From: Rhodocyclaceae bacterium
GTDB lineage: Bacteria > Pseudomonadota > Gammaproteobacteria > Burkholderiales > Rhodocyclaceae
Direction of reading: 5' to 3'
Assembly: GCA_030682595.1 (NCBI GenBank)
Contig: JAUXNZ010000302.1
Span: 1-11,729 of the forward strand
Length of the DNA: 11,729 nucleotides
The first letter of the stretch is position 1. The number at the start of each line of letters is the position of its first letter. The notes below the pieces were generated by a model. It made no database searches. It saw nothing but the letters and a program-made list of their open reading frames with translations, and was not told the origin of the DNA. The position numbers and the translations under genes were made by a program. Shown here in pieces: positions 6,569 to 11,729 of the stretch.

Positions 6569-7830
6569 GCAGTACGTTCCAGCACGGCAGCGTAGAAACC
6601 ATCGGTGCCATGGACGTTCGGCAGCAGTTGCAGGTCGGGGCCGGGCAGTTCGATGGCGATGCCCTGCGCCGCCAGCACCTCGGCCGCCGACCGCCGGGCA
6701 AATTGCGGATGCGCGGCGAGGAAGGCATCGACGATCTGCGCGTTTTCCTCGGGCAGCAGGCTGCAGGTGGCATACACCAGGCGTCCGCCGGGTTTCAGTA
6801 ATCGTGCGGCGGCGGCGAGGATGTTGCCCTGCTTGACGACCAGTTCGGCCACGCTCTCGGGCGTCTGCCGCCACTTCAGATCGGGGTTGCGCCGCAGCGT
6901 GCCCAAGCCGGAACAGGGCGCGTCGACCAGCACGCGGTCGCACTTGCCGGCCAGCCGTTTCACGCGCTGGTCATTCTCGTGGGCAATGGCGACCGGATGC
7001 ACATTCGACAACCCCGAACGGGCGAGGCGCGGCTTGAGTTTCGCCAGGCGCTTTTCAGAAACGTCAAAGGCATACAGCCGCCCGGTCGAGCGCATCAGCG
7101 CGCCGAGCAAGAGCGTCTTGCCACCCGCGCCGGCGCAGAAATCAACGACCATTTCGCCGCGCTTCGGCGCCAGCAGGTGGCCGAGCAACTGGCTGCCTTC
7201 GTCCTGCACCTCGATGGCGCCGGAAAGGAACAGGGGATACTGCGACAGCGCCGGCTTGCCCGCCAGCCGCACACCTTCGGGCGCCAGCGCACAGGGGATG
7301 GCCTGCAGTCCATGTTTTTCCAATTGCGCCAGCACGACGGGGCGTGTGTCTTTCAGCAGATTGACCCGCAGATCGAGCGGCGCGGGTTGGTTCAGCGCGC
7401 GGGCCAGCGCCAACAGTTCGGCTTCCGGCATCAGGCTGGTCAGGCGCTCCGTCAGCCAGTCGGGCAGGTCCGCCTGCTCGGCCAGGGTCAACACGGGTTC
7501 TACCTGCGCTTTGCGCTGTGCCAGCCATTCCGCATCGTGCTTCGACAGCACCGCGTCAAGCGAGCGATAACTCAGGCCCGTTGCGCGGATCAACGCCGCC
7601 AGCACCAGTTGGCGTGGCGTTGCTCCAGGGCCAACCCAGGCCGTCAGTGAACGCAGCTTGCGCAGCACGGCATACGCCGTATCGGCGATGAAGGCGCGTT
7701 CCTGCGGGCCGGAGCGGTGCGCCCGGAAAAAGGCTGACAGCGCGACGTCGGCCGGCTGTTGCAGGCGCAACAGTTCGTGGGTTGCGGCAATCGCCTGGTC
7801 GATCAGGAGTCGGGTGATGGCATTATTCAT
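6565..7830 (-). CDS. RsmB/NOP-family 16S rRNA (cytosine-C5) methyltransferase
   Basis: The 421-residue protein has an N-terminal helical region (about 1-140, the place of the NusB-like domain in RsmB) and a C-terminal SAM-dependent methyltransferase domain. Motif I is VVDFCAGAGGKTLLLG (228-243). The two cysteines of m5C RNA methyltransferases are present: C306 in VDAPCSGLGTLRRNPDLKWR and C356, the expected nucleophile, in YATCSLLPEEN. The ending GTDGFYAAVLER is also typical. Length and order match RsmB (429 residues in E. coli), but betaproteobacteria can carry a second paralogue near fmt, so I leave the symbol open. Its ATG (7830-7828) overlaps the DUF3108 stop in ATGA; there is no strong Shine-Dalgarno, again suggesting coupling. 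Confidence 0.93.
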   Translation of the reverse strand: MNNAITRLLIDQAIAATHELLRLQQPADVALSAFFRAHRSGPQERAFIADTAYAVLRKLRSLTAWVGPGATPRQLVLAALIRATGLSYRSLDAVLSKHDAEWLAQRKAQVEPVLTLAEQADLPDWLTERLTSLMPEAELLALARALNQPAPLDLRVNLLKDTRPVVLAQLEKHGLQAIPCALAPEGVRLAGKPALSQYPLFLSGAIEVQDEGSQLLGHLLAPKRGEMVVDFCAGAGGKTLLLGALMRSTGRLYAFDVSEKRLAKLKPRLARSGLSNVHPVAIAHENDQRVKRLAGKCDRVLVDAPCSGLGTLRRNPDLKWRQTPESVAELVVKQGNILAAAARLLKPGGRLVYATCSLLPEENAQIVDAFLAAHPQFARRSAAEVLAAQGIAIELPGPDLQLLPNVHGTDGFYAAVLERTA

Positions 7831-8870
7831 TGTGGATTGTCCAGTTCGACCGCCGTGGCGGTCTGGTCAAAAACTTCGCCCTTGCGGTCGCGATGGCGAA
7901 TCTTGAGCGGCAGGCGGGTGGAGATGTCGAGCCAGACCTCGGTGGAATCATCGTGCGTCACTCCATCGGCGGGTGGCATGACGAGATGCAGCACGCTGCG
8001 CGTCCCAAACGGGGTTTCGAGCTGTGTCGTTTCGGCCACCCTGACCACATGGCGCGCCAGCTTGCGCCCGGTCGCCACCGTTATCGCAAATTCCTTCGTG
8101 TCGTGCGGCATCGTGCTGAGTTGATAGAGCATCGACAGCAGATCCTGCACCGGTTCGTTCATGGCCACTTCCGCGCCACTATCCAGGGTCAGGCGTCCCT
8201 GCACCGGGTCGAAGCGCAACAACAGTTTGCGCTTGCCATCCCGTTCATTCTTGAATTCGAGCGGCTGCAGACCGGTCGCCACCAGATTGCCGCGGCTTTC
8301 CTGAACGACCATCGCCGGTCGGAGCAATGCGGCGATGCCGACGGTTTCGGTCACCGCGCGCAATTGGTAGGTCGTGCCGTCATGCTGCCAGCGATGTTCG
8401 GCCTGGCCGACGATAAAACCGCCTGCGCCGCGCGTCACCGCGAAACGGATGCGGCCGCGCTGCGGCCAGGCACGGGCAACTGCCGGATCAAAAGTCGGCG
8501 CTGGCGGTACGGCGTCCGCCGCAGGCGTATCAGGCTGCGCGTCTTCCGGCAGAACGGGTGGCGCAGGTTCGGAAACTGCCGTCACGCTTTCCGCAAGCGG
8601 CGTGACCACCGGCTCCGGCGGCGCGACAGATGTTTCTCTCGGTGCGCGCCGTTTGACCGGCACGGGCTGCGGCACGACCGGCGCGGCCGTCTGCGCCAGC
8701 GGCAGCAGCTGCGCATCGAGCGACGGCAGGTTCGTGGCCTCATCCGCCATGGGCATGCCCCAGCCCGGTACCAGCAGCAGAACCAGATGCAGCATCAGCG
8801 AAAGCGCCAATGCCAGCAGGAATGGCCGACGTACGGAAACATTCTCAAGAAACACGCCGGGCCGCCCCAA
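7827..8870 (-). CDS. DUF3108-type protein with a TonB-like N-terminus
   Basis: The reading frame gives up to 347 residues. The N-terminus has one membrane helix (about 16-37) preceded by arginines, a Pro/Ala-rich linker (43-135), and then a folded domain (about 138-347) that resembles DUF3108 (GRIRFAVTRGAGGFIVGQAEHRW, ESRGNLVATGLQPLEFKNER, STEVWLDISTRLPLKIR). Its function is unknown; a periplasmic domain tethered to the inner membrane is the simple reading. The helix contains S24-x3-H28, the same spacing as the functional Ser/His pair in TonB. The linker encodes a full family A repeat (AVPPAPTF, residues 120-127). The start is uncertain: TTG at 8870 has AGGA 5 nt upstream but lies inside repeat R1, while GTG at 8855 is the next in-frame start and gives 342 residues. 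The gene sits between purN and the methyltransferase gene, which it overlaps by 4 bases. Confidence 0.82.
   Translation of the reverse strand: MGRPGVFLENVSVRRPFLLALALSLMLHLVLLLVPGWGMPMADEATNLPSLDAQLLPLAQTAAPVVPQPVPVKRRAPRETSVAPPEPVVTPLAESVTAVSEPAPPVLPEDAQPDTPAADAVPPAPTFDPAVARAWPQRGRIRFAVTRGAGGFIVGQAEHRWQHDGTTYQLRAVTETVGIAALLRPAMVVQESRGNLVATGLQPLEFKNERDGKRKLLLRFDPVQGRLTLDSGAEVAMNEPVQDLLSMLYQLSTMPHDTKEFAITVATGRKLARHVVRVAETTQLETPFGTRSVLHLVMPPADGVTHDDSTEVWLDISTRLPLKIRHRDRKGEVFDQTATAVELDNPQ
8491..8513 (-). repeat. Family A repeat, full copy inside the DUF3108 gene linker
   Basis: Read on the minus strand this 23-mer is identical to 11449-11471 in mutL, both having TACC where the other pair has TCCC. 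It is in the same orientation and reading frame relative to its gene as the mutL copies and encodes AVPPAPTF in the Pro-rich linker. Confidence 0.9.
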
Positions 8871-8926
8871 GTGTTTCCTGGCCCCTTGGGGGGAGAACGC
8901 CGCGCAGCGGTGTTATCGGGGGGGGG
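8849..8926 (-). repeat. R1: conserved-loop hairpin plus GC-rich tail between purN and the DUF3108 gene
   Basis: On the minus strand GAAACAC (8877-8871), the loop TTGGGGCGGCCCGGC (8870-8856) and GTGTTTC (8855-8849) make a perfect 7-bp stem with a 15-nt loop. Toward purN come CCCCTTGGGG-like sequence (8882-8893), a second hairpin (8896-8903 with 8907-8914, one G·T pair on the plus strand) and nine consecutive G (8918-8926). The loop matches those of R2 and R3 while the arms do not. The element fills the gap after the purN stop and covers both possible start codons of the DUF3108 gene. Confidence 0.8.
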
Positions 8927-8927
8927 C

Positions 8928-9566
8928 TCATTTGCCTGCCGGTACACGCAAGACAACCTCGGCAGGCGTGGTGTCGCTCGTCCAGACGACCCGCCCCGCC
9001 TCCAGTCGGCAGCGTCCTTCGAGAATGCCCCGCGCTGCTTGCGGATAGACCTGATGCTCCTGGGCCAGGACCCGCGTTGCCAGCGTGTCGGCCGTATCGC
9101 TCGCCAGCACCGGCACGGCGGCCTGGACGATGATCGGGCCGCAATCGAGCGCCGGAGTGACGAAATGCACGGTGCAGCCATGCACGCGCACGCCGGTTTG
9201 CAAGGCGGCCTCATGGGTATGCAGGCCGGGGAAGGCGGGCAGCAGGGACGGGTGAATGTTTACCAGTCGCCCTTCAAAGCGCTGCACAAAAGCCTCGGTC
9301 AGCACGCGCATGAAACCGGCCAACAGCACCAGATCGGCGCCACGGCGTTCAATCTCGGCGGCCAGCGCCGCGTCAAAATCGTCGCGCGAGGCAAACGCCT
9401 GGTGGTCGACAACACAGGTCGGCACGCCGCGCGCGGCGGCCCAGGCGAGCCCGGCGGCGGCGGGGCGATTGCTGATGACGGCAGAGCAGACCCCGGGCAG
9501 ACGGGCATCGATCAACGCCTGCATGTTGCTGCCGCGGCCGGATATCAGGATGACGTAGCGTTTCAT
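8928..9566 (-). CDS. purN: Phosphoribosylglycinamide formyltransferase
   Basis: PurN transfers the formyl group of 10-formyltetrahydrofolate to GAR in the third step of purine synthesis, in the cytoplasm. The 212-residue product has the length of E. coli PurN. It shows the phosphate-binding GRGSNMQ (10-16), LLAGFMR (81-87), the catalytic stretch NIHPSLLPAFPG (103-114) with N103 and H105, and D141 in HFVTPALDCGPI; these correspond to Asn106, His108 and Asp144 of the E. coli enzyme with a constant offset of three. The ATG at 9566-9564 begins MKRYVILISG, the family N-terminus, with GGAGG 4 nt upstream. An in-frame TTG at 9590 lies in the R2 loop and is rejected. R2 places the Shine-Dalgarno in the 3' arm of a perfect hairpin, so translation may be held down. 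purL or purM are not nearby. Confidence 0.97.
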   Translation of the reverse strand: MKRYVILISGRGSNMQALIDARLPGVCSAVISNRPAAAGLAWAAARGVPTCVVDHQAFASRDDFDAALAAEIERRGADLVLLAGFMRVLTEAFVQRFEGRLVNIHPSLLPAFPGLHTHEAALQTGVRVHGCTVHFVTPALDCGPIIVQAAVPVLASDTADTLATRVLAQEHQVYPQAARGILEGRCRLEAGRVVWTSDTTPAEVVLRVPAGK

Positions 9567-9567
9567 A

Positions 9568-9598
9568 GCGCCTCCGCCGGGCCGTCCCAAGGAGGCGC
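9568..9598 (-). repeat. R2: conserved-loop hairpin covering the purN ribosome binding site
   Basis: On the minus strand GCGCCTCC (9598-9591), loop TTGGGACGGCCCGGC (9590-9576) and GGAGGCGC (9575-9568) form a perfect 8-bp stem. The 3' arm holds the purN Shine-Dalgarno GGAGG, and only one base separates the stem from the ATG. The loop differs from that of R1 by one base; the arms are unrelated to those of R1 and R3. Confidence 0.8.
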
Positions 9599-9613
9599 AG
9601 CAATAAACATGGA

Positions 9614-9663
9614 GCGGCCCATCGGGCCGCGAACCGCAGTCACCCCCTGCTTCGAGCAGGGGG
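9614..9663 (-). terminator. Two hairpins after the lipoprotein gene, possible terminator
   Basis: CCCCCTGCT and AGCAGGGGG (9643-9651 and 9655-9663) form a 9-bp stem with a 3-nt loop, and GCGGCCC with GGGCCGC (9614-9620 and 9624-9630) a 7-bp stem with a 3-nt loop. In the minus direction the second is followed by TCCATGTTTATT, only a weak T tract. They fill the 112-bp gap between the lipoprotein gene and purN and may end or weaken the upstream transcript. Bases 9664-9678 are G-rich with GGGGGAT repeated. Confidence 0.4.
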
Positions 9664-9678
9664 ATGGGGGGATGAGGG

Positions 9679-10377
9679 TCATTTCAGTCCCGGAACAGGT
9701 AGGAAAACAGCGGTGGCCAGGTTTTGCACAATCTTGACGACGCTGCGGTTGGTCTTGTCGGCGACGATCCGGGAAAGCAGATCGAGATTGCCGGCCAGCC
9801 GGCCGAACTCGCGCTCGAAACTGAGATTTTGCACCGGCGCCATTTCATTGGAAAACAGGAGGGGAGCGCCCGCCGGAAGATCACCCGCGGGCTGATTGCG
9901 CCGCGCGTTCGCCAGCTTCCAGGCGGCGATCTCGACGTTGCGCGCGGCATTATGCAGTTTTTGCGCATCGAGATCATCGAGAATGTAGAACTCCGTCTTG
10001 CCATTGAATGCGTCGTGCAGCATGTTCGCCAGCCCGCCGACATACGCCGCCACGCGGTCATGGCCATAGTCCTCGCGCAGGGCGGCCAGCACGGCGGCCG
10101 TGCCGAAGCGCCCCTCGGGCTCCGGCGCAATGGCGGCTCGCGCGGGGTCGGCCAGTTGCGCCAACGCCACATCCAGACTGGCATGGCCGCCTTTTTTCCA
10201 TTCGCGCGGATTGCGGCGGTAAAGCTTCTCCGCCAGTCGCCCCAGGCTGGCGGTGACTTCGCGACGATGCAGATCGGCGACGCGATCCACGTCGGTCTTG
10301 GCGAACTGCGCCGGACTCGACACGCAAGCCGCGAGCGGCAGCGCTAACAGGGTAGCAAGACAGGAGCGTCGGTTCAT
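9679..10377 (-). CDS. Putative lipoprotein of unknown function
   Basis: The 232-residue product begins MNRRSCLATLLALPLAAC, a lipoprotein signal with lipobox L15-A-A-C18, so the mature protein should be lipid-anchored in the envelope. The rest is soluble and mostly helical, with stretches such as FGTAAVLAALREDYGHDRVAAY, TEFYILDDLDAQKLHNAARN and, near the end, FEREFGRLAGNLDLLSRI followed by ADKTNRSVVKIVQNLATAVFLPV. I recall this last region as conserved in uncharacterised beta- and gammaproteobacterial lipoproteins, but I know no function. The ATG at 10377-10375 is chosen because it starts the signal peptide; the frame stays open far upstream only as antisense to mutL. No good Shine-Dalgarno is visible. 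It diverges from mutL over 42 bp and is followed by purN after the hairpins at 9568-9663. Confidence 0.8.
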   Translation of the reverse strand: MNRRSCLATLLALPLAACVSSPAQFAKTDVDRVADLHRREVTASLGRLAEKLYRRNPREWKKGGHASLDVALAQLADPARAAIAPEPEGRFGTAAVLAALREDYGHDRVAAYVGGLANMLHDAFNGKTEFYILDDLDAQKLHNAARNVEIAAWKLANARRNQPAGDLPAGAPLLFSNEMAPVQNLSFEREFGRLAGNLDLLSRIVADKTNRSVVKIVQNLATAVFLPVPGLK

Positions 10378-10419
10378 CGTGGGGCCCAGTTTACCCTCAC
10401 CACTTATAATTGACCGTCC
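10378..10419. promoter_or_regulatory. Divergent promoter region of mutL and the lipoprotein gene
   Basis: A perfect TATAAT at 10405-10410 points toward mutL and ends 9 nt before its ATG at 10420. On the other strand TATAAG (10408-10403) overlaps it and points toward the lipoprotein gene. No convincing -35 box is seen for either. If both are used, the two polymerases compete for the same DNA. The plus-strand start would fall about 2-4 nt before the mutL ATG. Confidence 0.5.
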
Positions 10420-11729
10420 ATGCCGCGCATCCAGCCCCTGCCCGACCTCTTGATCAGCCAGATCGCCGCCGGCGAGGTGGTCGAACGGCCGGCTTCGGTG
10501 TTGAAAGAACTGATCGAAAACAGCCTGGATGCCGGCGCAACGAAAATCGATGTGCAACTTGAAGAAGGTGGCGTCAAGCTGATCCGCGTCGCCGACGATG
10601 GTGGCGGCATCGCCCGCGAGGACCTGCCGCTGGCGCTGGCACGGCACGCCACCAGCAAGATCAGCAGCCTGGCCGACCTCGAACGCGTGGCCAGTTACGG
10701 TTTTCGCGGCGAGGCGCTGGCCTCCATCGTCGCCGTGGCGCGGGTGGCCATTACCAGTCGTACCGCCGCCACGCCGCACGCCTGGAAGCTCGATGCCGGC
10801 GCGGCGGAGTGCACGCCGGCCGCGCTCGCAAACGGCACGGTGATCAGCGTCGCCGACCTCTATTTCAACACCCCGGCGCGGCGCAAATTCCTCAAAACCA
10901 CGGCCACCGAATTCGCCCACTGCGACGCCGTGCTCACCCGCATGGCGCAGGCGCGGCCGGATGTCGCGTTCACGCTGACGCATGACGGCCAGGTGAAGCG
11001 CCGCCTGCTCGCATCGACCTGCGAGCATCCCCCATCCAGCGCCGACTTTGCGCGCCGCGCCCGCGACCTGCTGGGTGACGAATTTCTCACCCAGGCGCGT
11101 GCGGTCGAAGTCATTGCCGGCCCGCTGCGACTCACCGGTTTCGCCGCCCTGCCCGCCTACGCCAAGCGCACGCGCGCCGAGCAATATTTCTATGTCAATG
11201 GCCGCTTTGTGCGCGACAAGCTGCTGGTCCATGCGGCGCGCCAGGCCTATGCCGACGTGCTGCATGGCGCGCACCAGCCGGCCTATGTGCTGTTTCTCGA
11301 ACTCGATCCGGCGGCGGTCGATGTCAATGTGCACCCGGCCAAGACCGAAGTGCGTTTTCGCGATGCACGCGGCGTGCACCAGTTCGTCTTTCACGCCGTG
11401 GAGCGCGTATTGGGCGCGCCGCTGGCAGCGGCGCACACCGCCGCGAGTGCCGTACCGCCAGCGCCGACTTTTGCGCCACCCCAACAAGCCAGCTTCACCC
11501 TGCGCGAGCCCATTTCAACAGCGGCGACGGCCTATCTGGACTTTGCGCGGCAGGCGTTCAGCGCTGCCGCCGTCCCGCCAGCGCCGACTTTAATGGCCCC
11601 CCACGCTCGCAACCCCGGCTCGCTGCCCCCCACAGGGGGGGAGTCGGCTTGGGGCGGCCCAGCGCCGACTTTCAACGCGGCCACCCCGGATCAAGCCGCC
11701 GCCATCGACGCCATTCTCGGCGCAACCGG
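10420..11729 (+). CDS. mutL: DNA mismatch repair protein MutL (3' end beyond the window)
   Basis: 436 codons are visible and the frame is open at the window edge. The GHKL ATPase motifs are ELIENSLDAGAT (30-41), the ADDGGGI loop (58-64) and ATSKI (77-81) followed by YGFRGEALASI (93-103). YFNTPARRKF (148-157), QYFYVNGRFVRDK (255-267) and DVNVHPAKTEVRF (301-313) complete the conserved N-terminal region. MutL couples mismatch recognition by MutS to downstream incision and excision. The N-terminal domain ends near residue 330, then the flexible linker begins. This linker contains three copies of A/G-PAPT-type sequence encoded by family A repeats (344-351, 384-391, 413-418) and the in-frame element R3 (about 392-413). 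The C-terminal dimerisation domain is not in the window, so integrity cannot be judged. The ATG at 10420 starts the conserved MPRIQPLPDLLISQIAAGEV; it has no Shine-Dalgarno and may head a leaderless mRNA. Confidence 0.95.
   Translation, partial: MPRIQPLPDLLISQIAAGEVVERPASVLKELIENSLDAGATKIDVQLEEGGVKLIRVADDGGGIAREDLPLALARHATSKISSLADLERVASYGFRGEALASIVAVARVAITSRTAATPHAWKLDAGAAECTPAALANGTVISVADLYFNTPARRKFLKTTATEFAHCDAVLTRMAQARPDVAFTLTHDGQVKRRLLASTCEHPPSSADFARRARDLLGDEFLTQARAVEVIAGPLRLTGFAALPAYAKRTRAEQYFYVNGRFVRDKLLVHAARQAYADVLHGAHQPAYVLFLELDPAAVDVNVHPAKTEVRFRDARGVHQFVFHAVERVLGAPLAAAHTAASAVPPAPTFAPPQQASFTLREPISTAATAYLDFARQAFSAAAVPPAPTLMAPHARNPGSLPPTGGESAWGGPAPTFNAATPDQAAAIDAILGAT
11036..11049 (+). 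repeat. Family A repeat core, partial copy in mutL
   Basis: CCAGCGCCGACTTT is identical to the last 14 bases of the full units. It is read in another frame (S-A-D-F) than the linker copies and lies in the conserved part of mutL, so coincidence or protein-level constraint is possible. Confidence 0.45.
11449..11471 (+). repeat. Family A repeat, full copy in the mutL linker
   Basis: A 23-bp unit (TACC variant), identical to 8491-8513 in the opposite orientation and one base different from 4673-4695 and 11569-11591. It encodes AVPPAPTF at MutL residues 344-351, just after the ATPase domain. Confidence 0.9.
11569..11591 (+). repeat. Family A repeat, second full copy in the mutL linker
   Basis: A 23-bp unit (TCCC variant), identical to 4673-4695. 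It lies 120 nt (40 codons) after the previous copy, in the same frame, encoding AVPPAPTL (residues 384-391), and directly precedes element R3. Confidence 0.9.
11592..11672 (+). repeat. R3: conserved-loop hairpin element embedded in frame in mutL, ending in a partial family A copy
   Basis: AGTCGGC (11642-11648), loop TTGGGGCGGCCCAGC (11649-11663) and GCCGACT (11664-11670) form a perfect 7-bp stem with the R loop. Before it is CCCCCC-ACA-GGGGGGG (11626-11641), the counterpart of the C/G block of R1. The 14 bases CCAGCGCCGACTTT occur on both sides (11578-11591 and 11659-11672), 81 nt apart, so the extra DNA equals 27 codons and keeps the frame. The inserted residues are rich in Pro, Gly and Ala, suited to a disordered linker. 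Confidence 0.75.

Noticed and set aside
6569..6943. Longer N-terminus for the phospholipase D-family protein
   Set aside because: The extension is a shifted-frame reading of the rsmB-family gene and would bury the signal peptide; the ATGA overlap at 6568-6565 fits the operon pattern.
9567..9590. TTG start extending purN by 8 residues
   Set aside because: It lies in the R2 loop, and the ATG at 9566 matches the PurN family N-terminus and has GGAGG upstream.
7830..9737. A 635-codon open frame on the plus strand
   Set aside because: It is antisense to purN and the DUF3108 gene, both supported by family motifs; its translation is rich in His, Arg and Gly with no recognisable domain, a usual shadow in GC-rich DNA.
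9679..11487. A 602-codon open frame on the minus strand spanning mutL
   Set aside because: Its 3' third is the lipoprotein gene; the rest is antisense to clearly conserved mutL and has low-complexity composition. The lipoprotein signal peptide fixes the start at 10377.
11578..11672. R3 as a transposon with a 14-bp target site duplication
   Set aside because: The 14-bp flanking repeats are part of the family A unit and no such flanking duplication accompanies R1 or R2, so a target duplication cannot be claimed from this window.

Overview
GC-rich DNA whose gene content and order (radC–rpmB–rpmG; purN followed by a DUF3108 gene and an rsmB-family gene; mutL diverging from a lipoprotein gene) point to a betaproteobacterium, plausibly of the Rhodocyclales/Nitrosomonadales type. 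That placement comes from remembered gene order and protein character, not from a search. No tRNA, rRNA, true CRISPR array, phage or insertion-sequence gene is visible.

Layout. Bases 1-237 are the 3' end of radC (+). A promoter then leads to rpmB and rpmG (+; ribosomal proteins L28 and L33), closed by a clear intrinsic terminator. A separately promoted SLAC1/TehA-type anion channel gene (960-1931, +) follows. Next is a large sensor gene (1984-4668, +) encoding signal peptide, PhnD-like periplasmic binding domain, membrane segment, GAF, HD-GYP and a degenerate GGDEF. Convergent to it is a compact minus-strand cluster, read right to left: a lipoprotein of unknown function (10377-9679), purN (9566-8928), a TonB-like/DUF3108 protein (8870-7827), an RsmB-family rRNA cytosine methyltransferase (7830-6565), a secreted single-HKD phospholipase D-family protein (6568-6017) and an MscS-family channel (6020-4695). 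The last four genes are chained by three successive 4-base ATGA overlaps. mutL (10420 to the window end, +) diverges from the lipoprotein gene across 42 bp.

The ordinary genes are housekeeping: DNA repair, ribosome, purine synthesis, rRNA modification and envelope/osmotic functions. The unusual content is small repeats. Family A is a 23-bp unit with core CAGCGCCGACTTT: four full copies (two exact pairs) plus two partial ones, lying in Pro-rich linkers of two unrelated proteins (MutL and DUF3108) and between two convergent genes. Family R is a hairpin with a nearly invariant 15-nt loop (TTGGGGCGGCCCGGC type) whose 7-8 bp arms differ completely between copies yet stay perfectly complementary. 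One copy sits on the purN ribosome binding site, one at the DUF3108 start, and one is embedded in frame in mutL, where its arm is part of a family A copy. A further in-frame 40-bp duplication lies inside the sensor domain of the HD-GYP protein.

Besides these repeats, the most useful observations are a possible leaderless mutL transcript, a hairpin that would sequester the HD-GYP Shine-Dalgarno sequence in read-through transcripts, and the rare HD-GYP/degenerate-GGDEF domain order.
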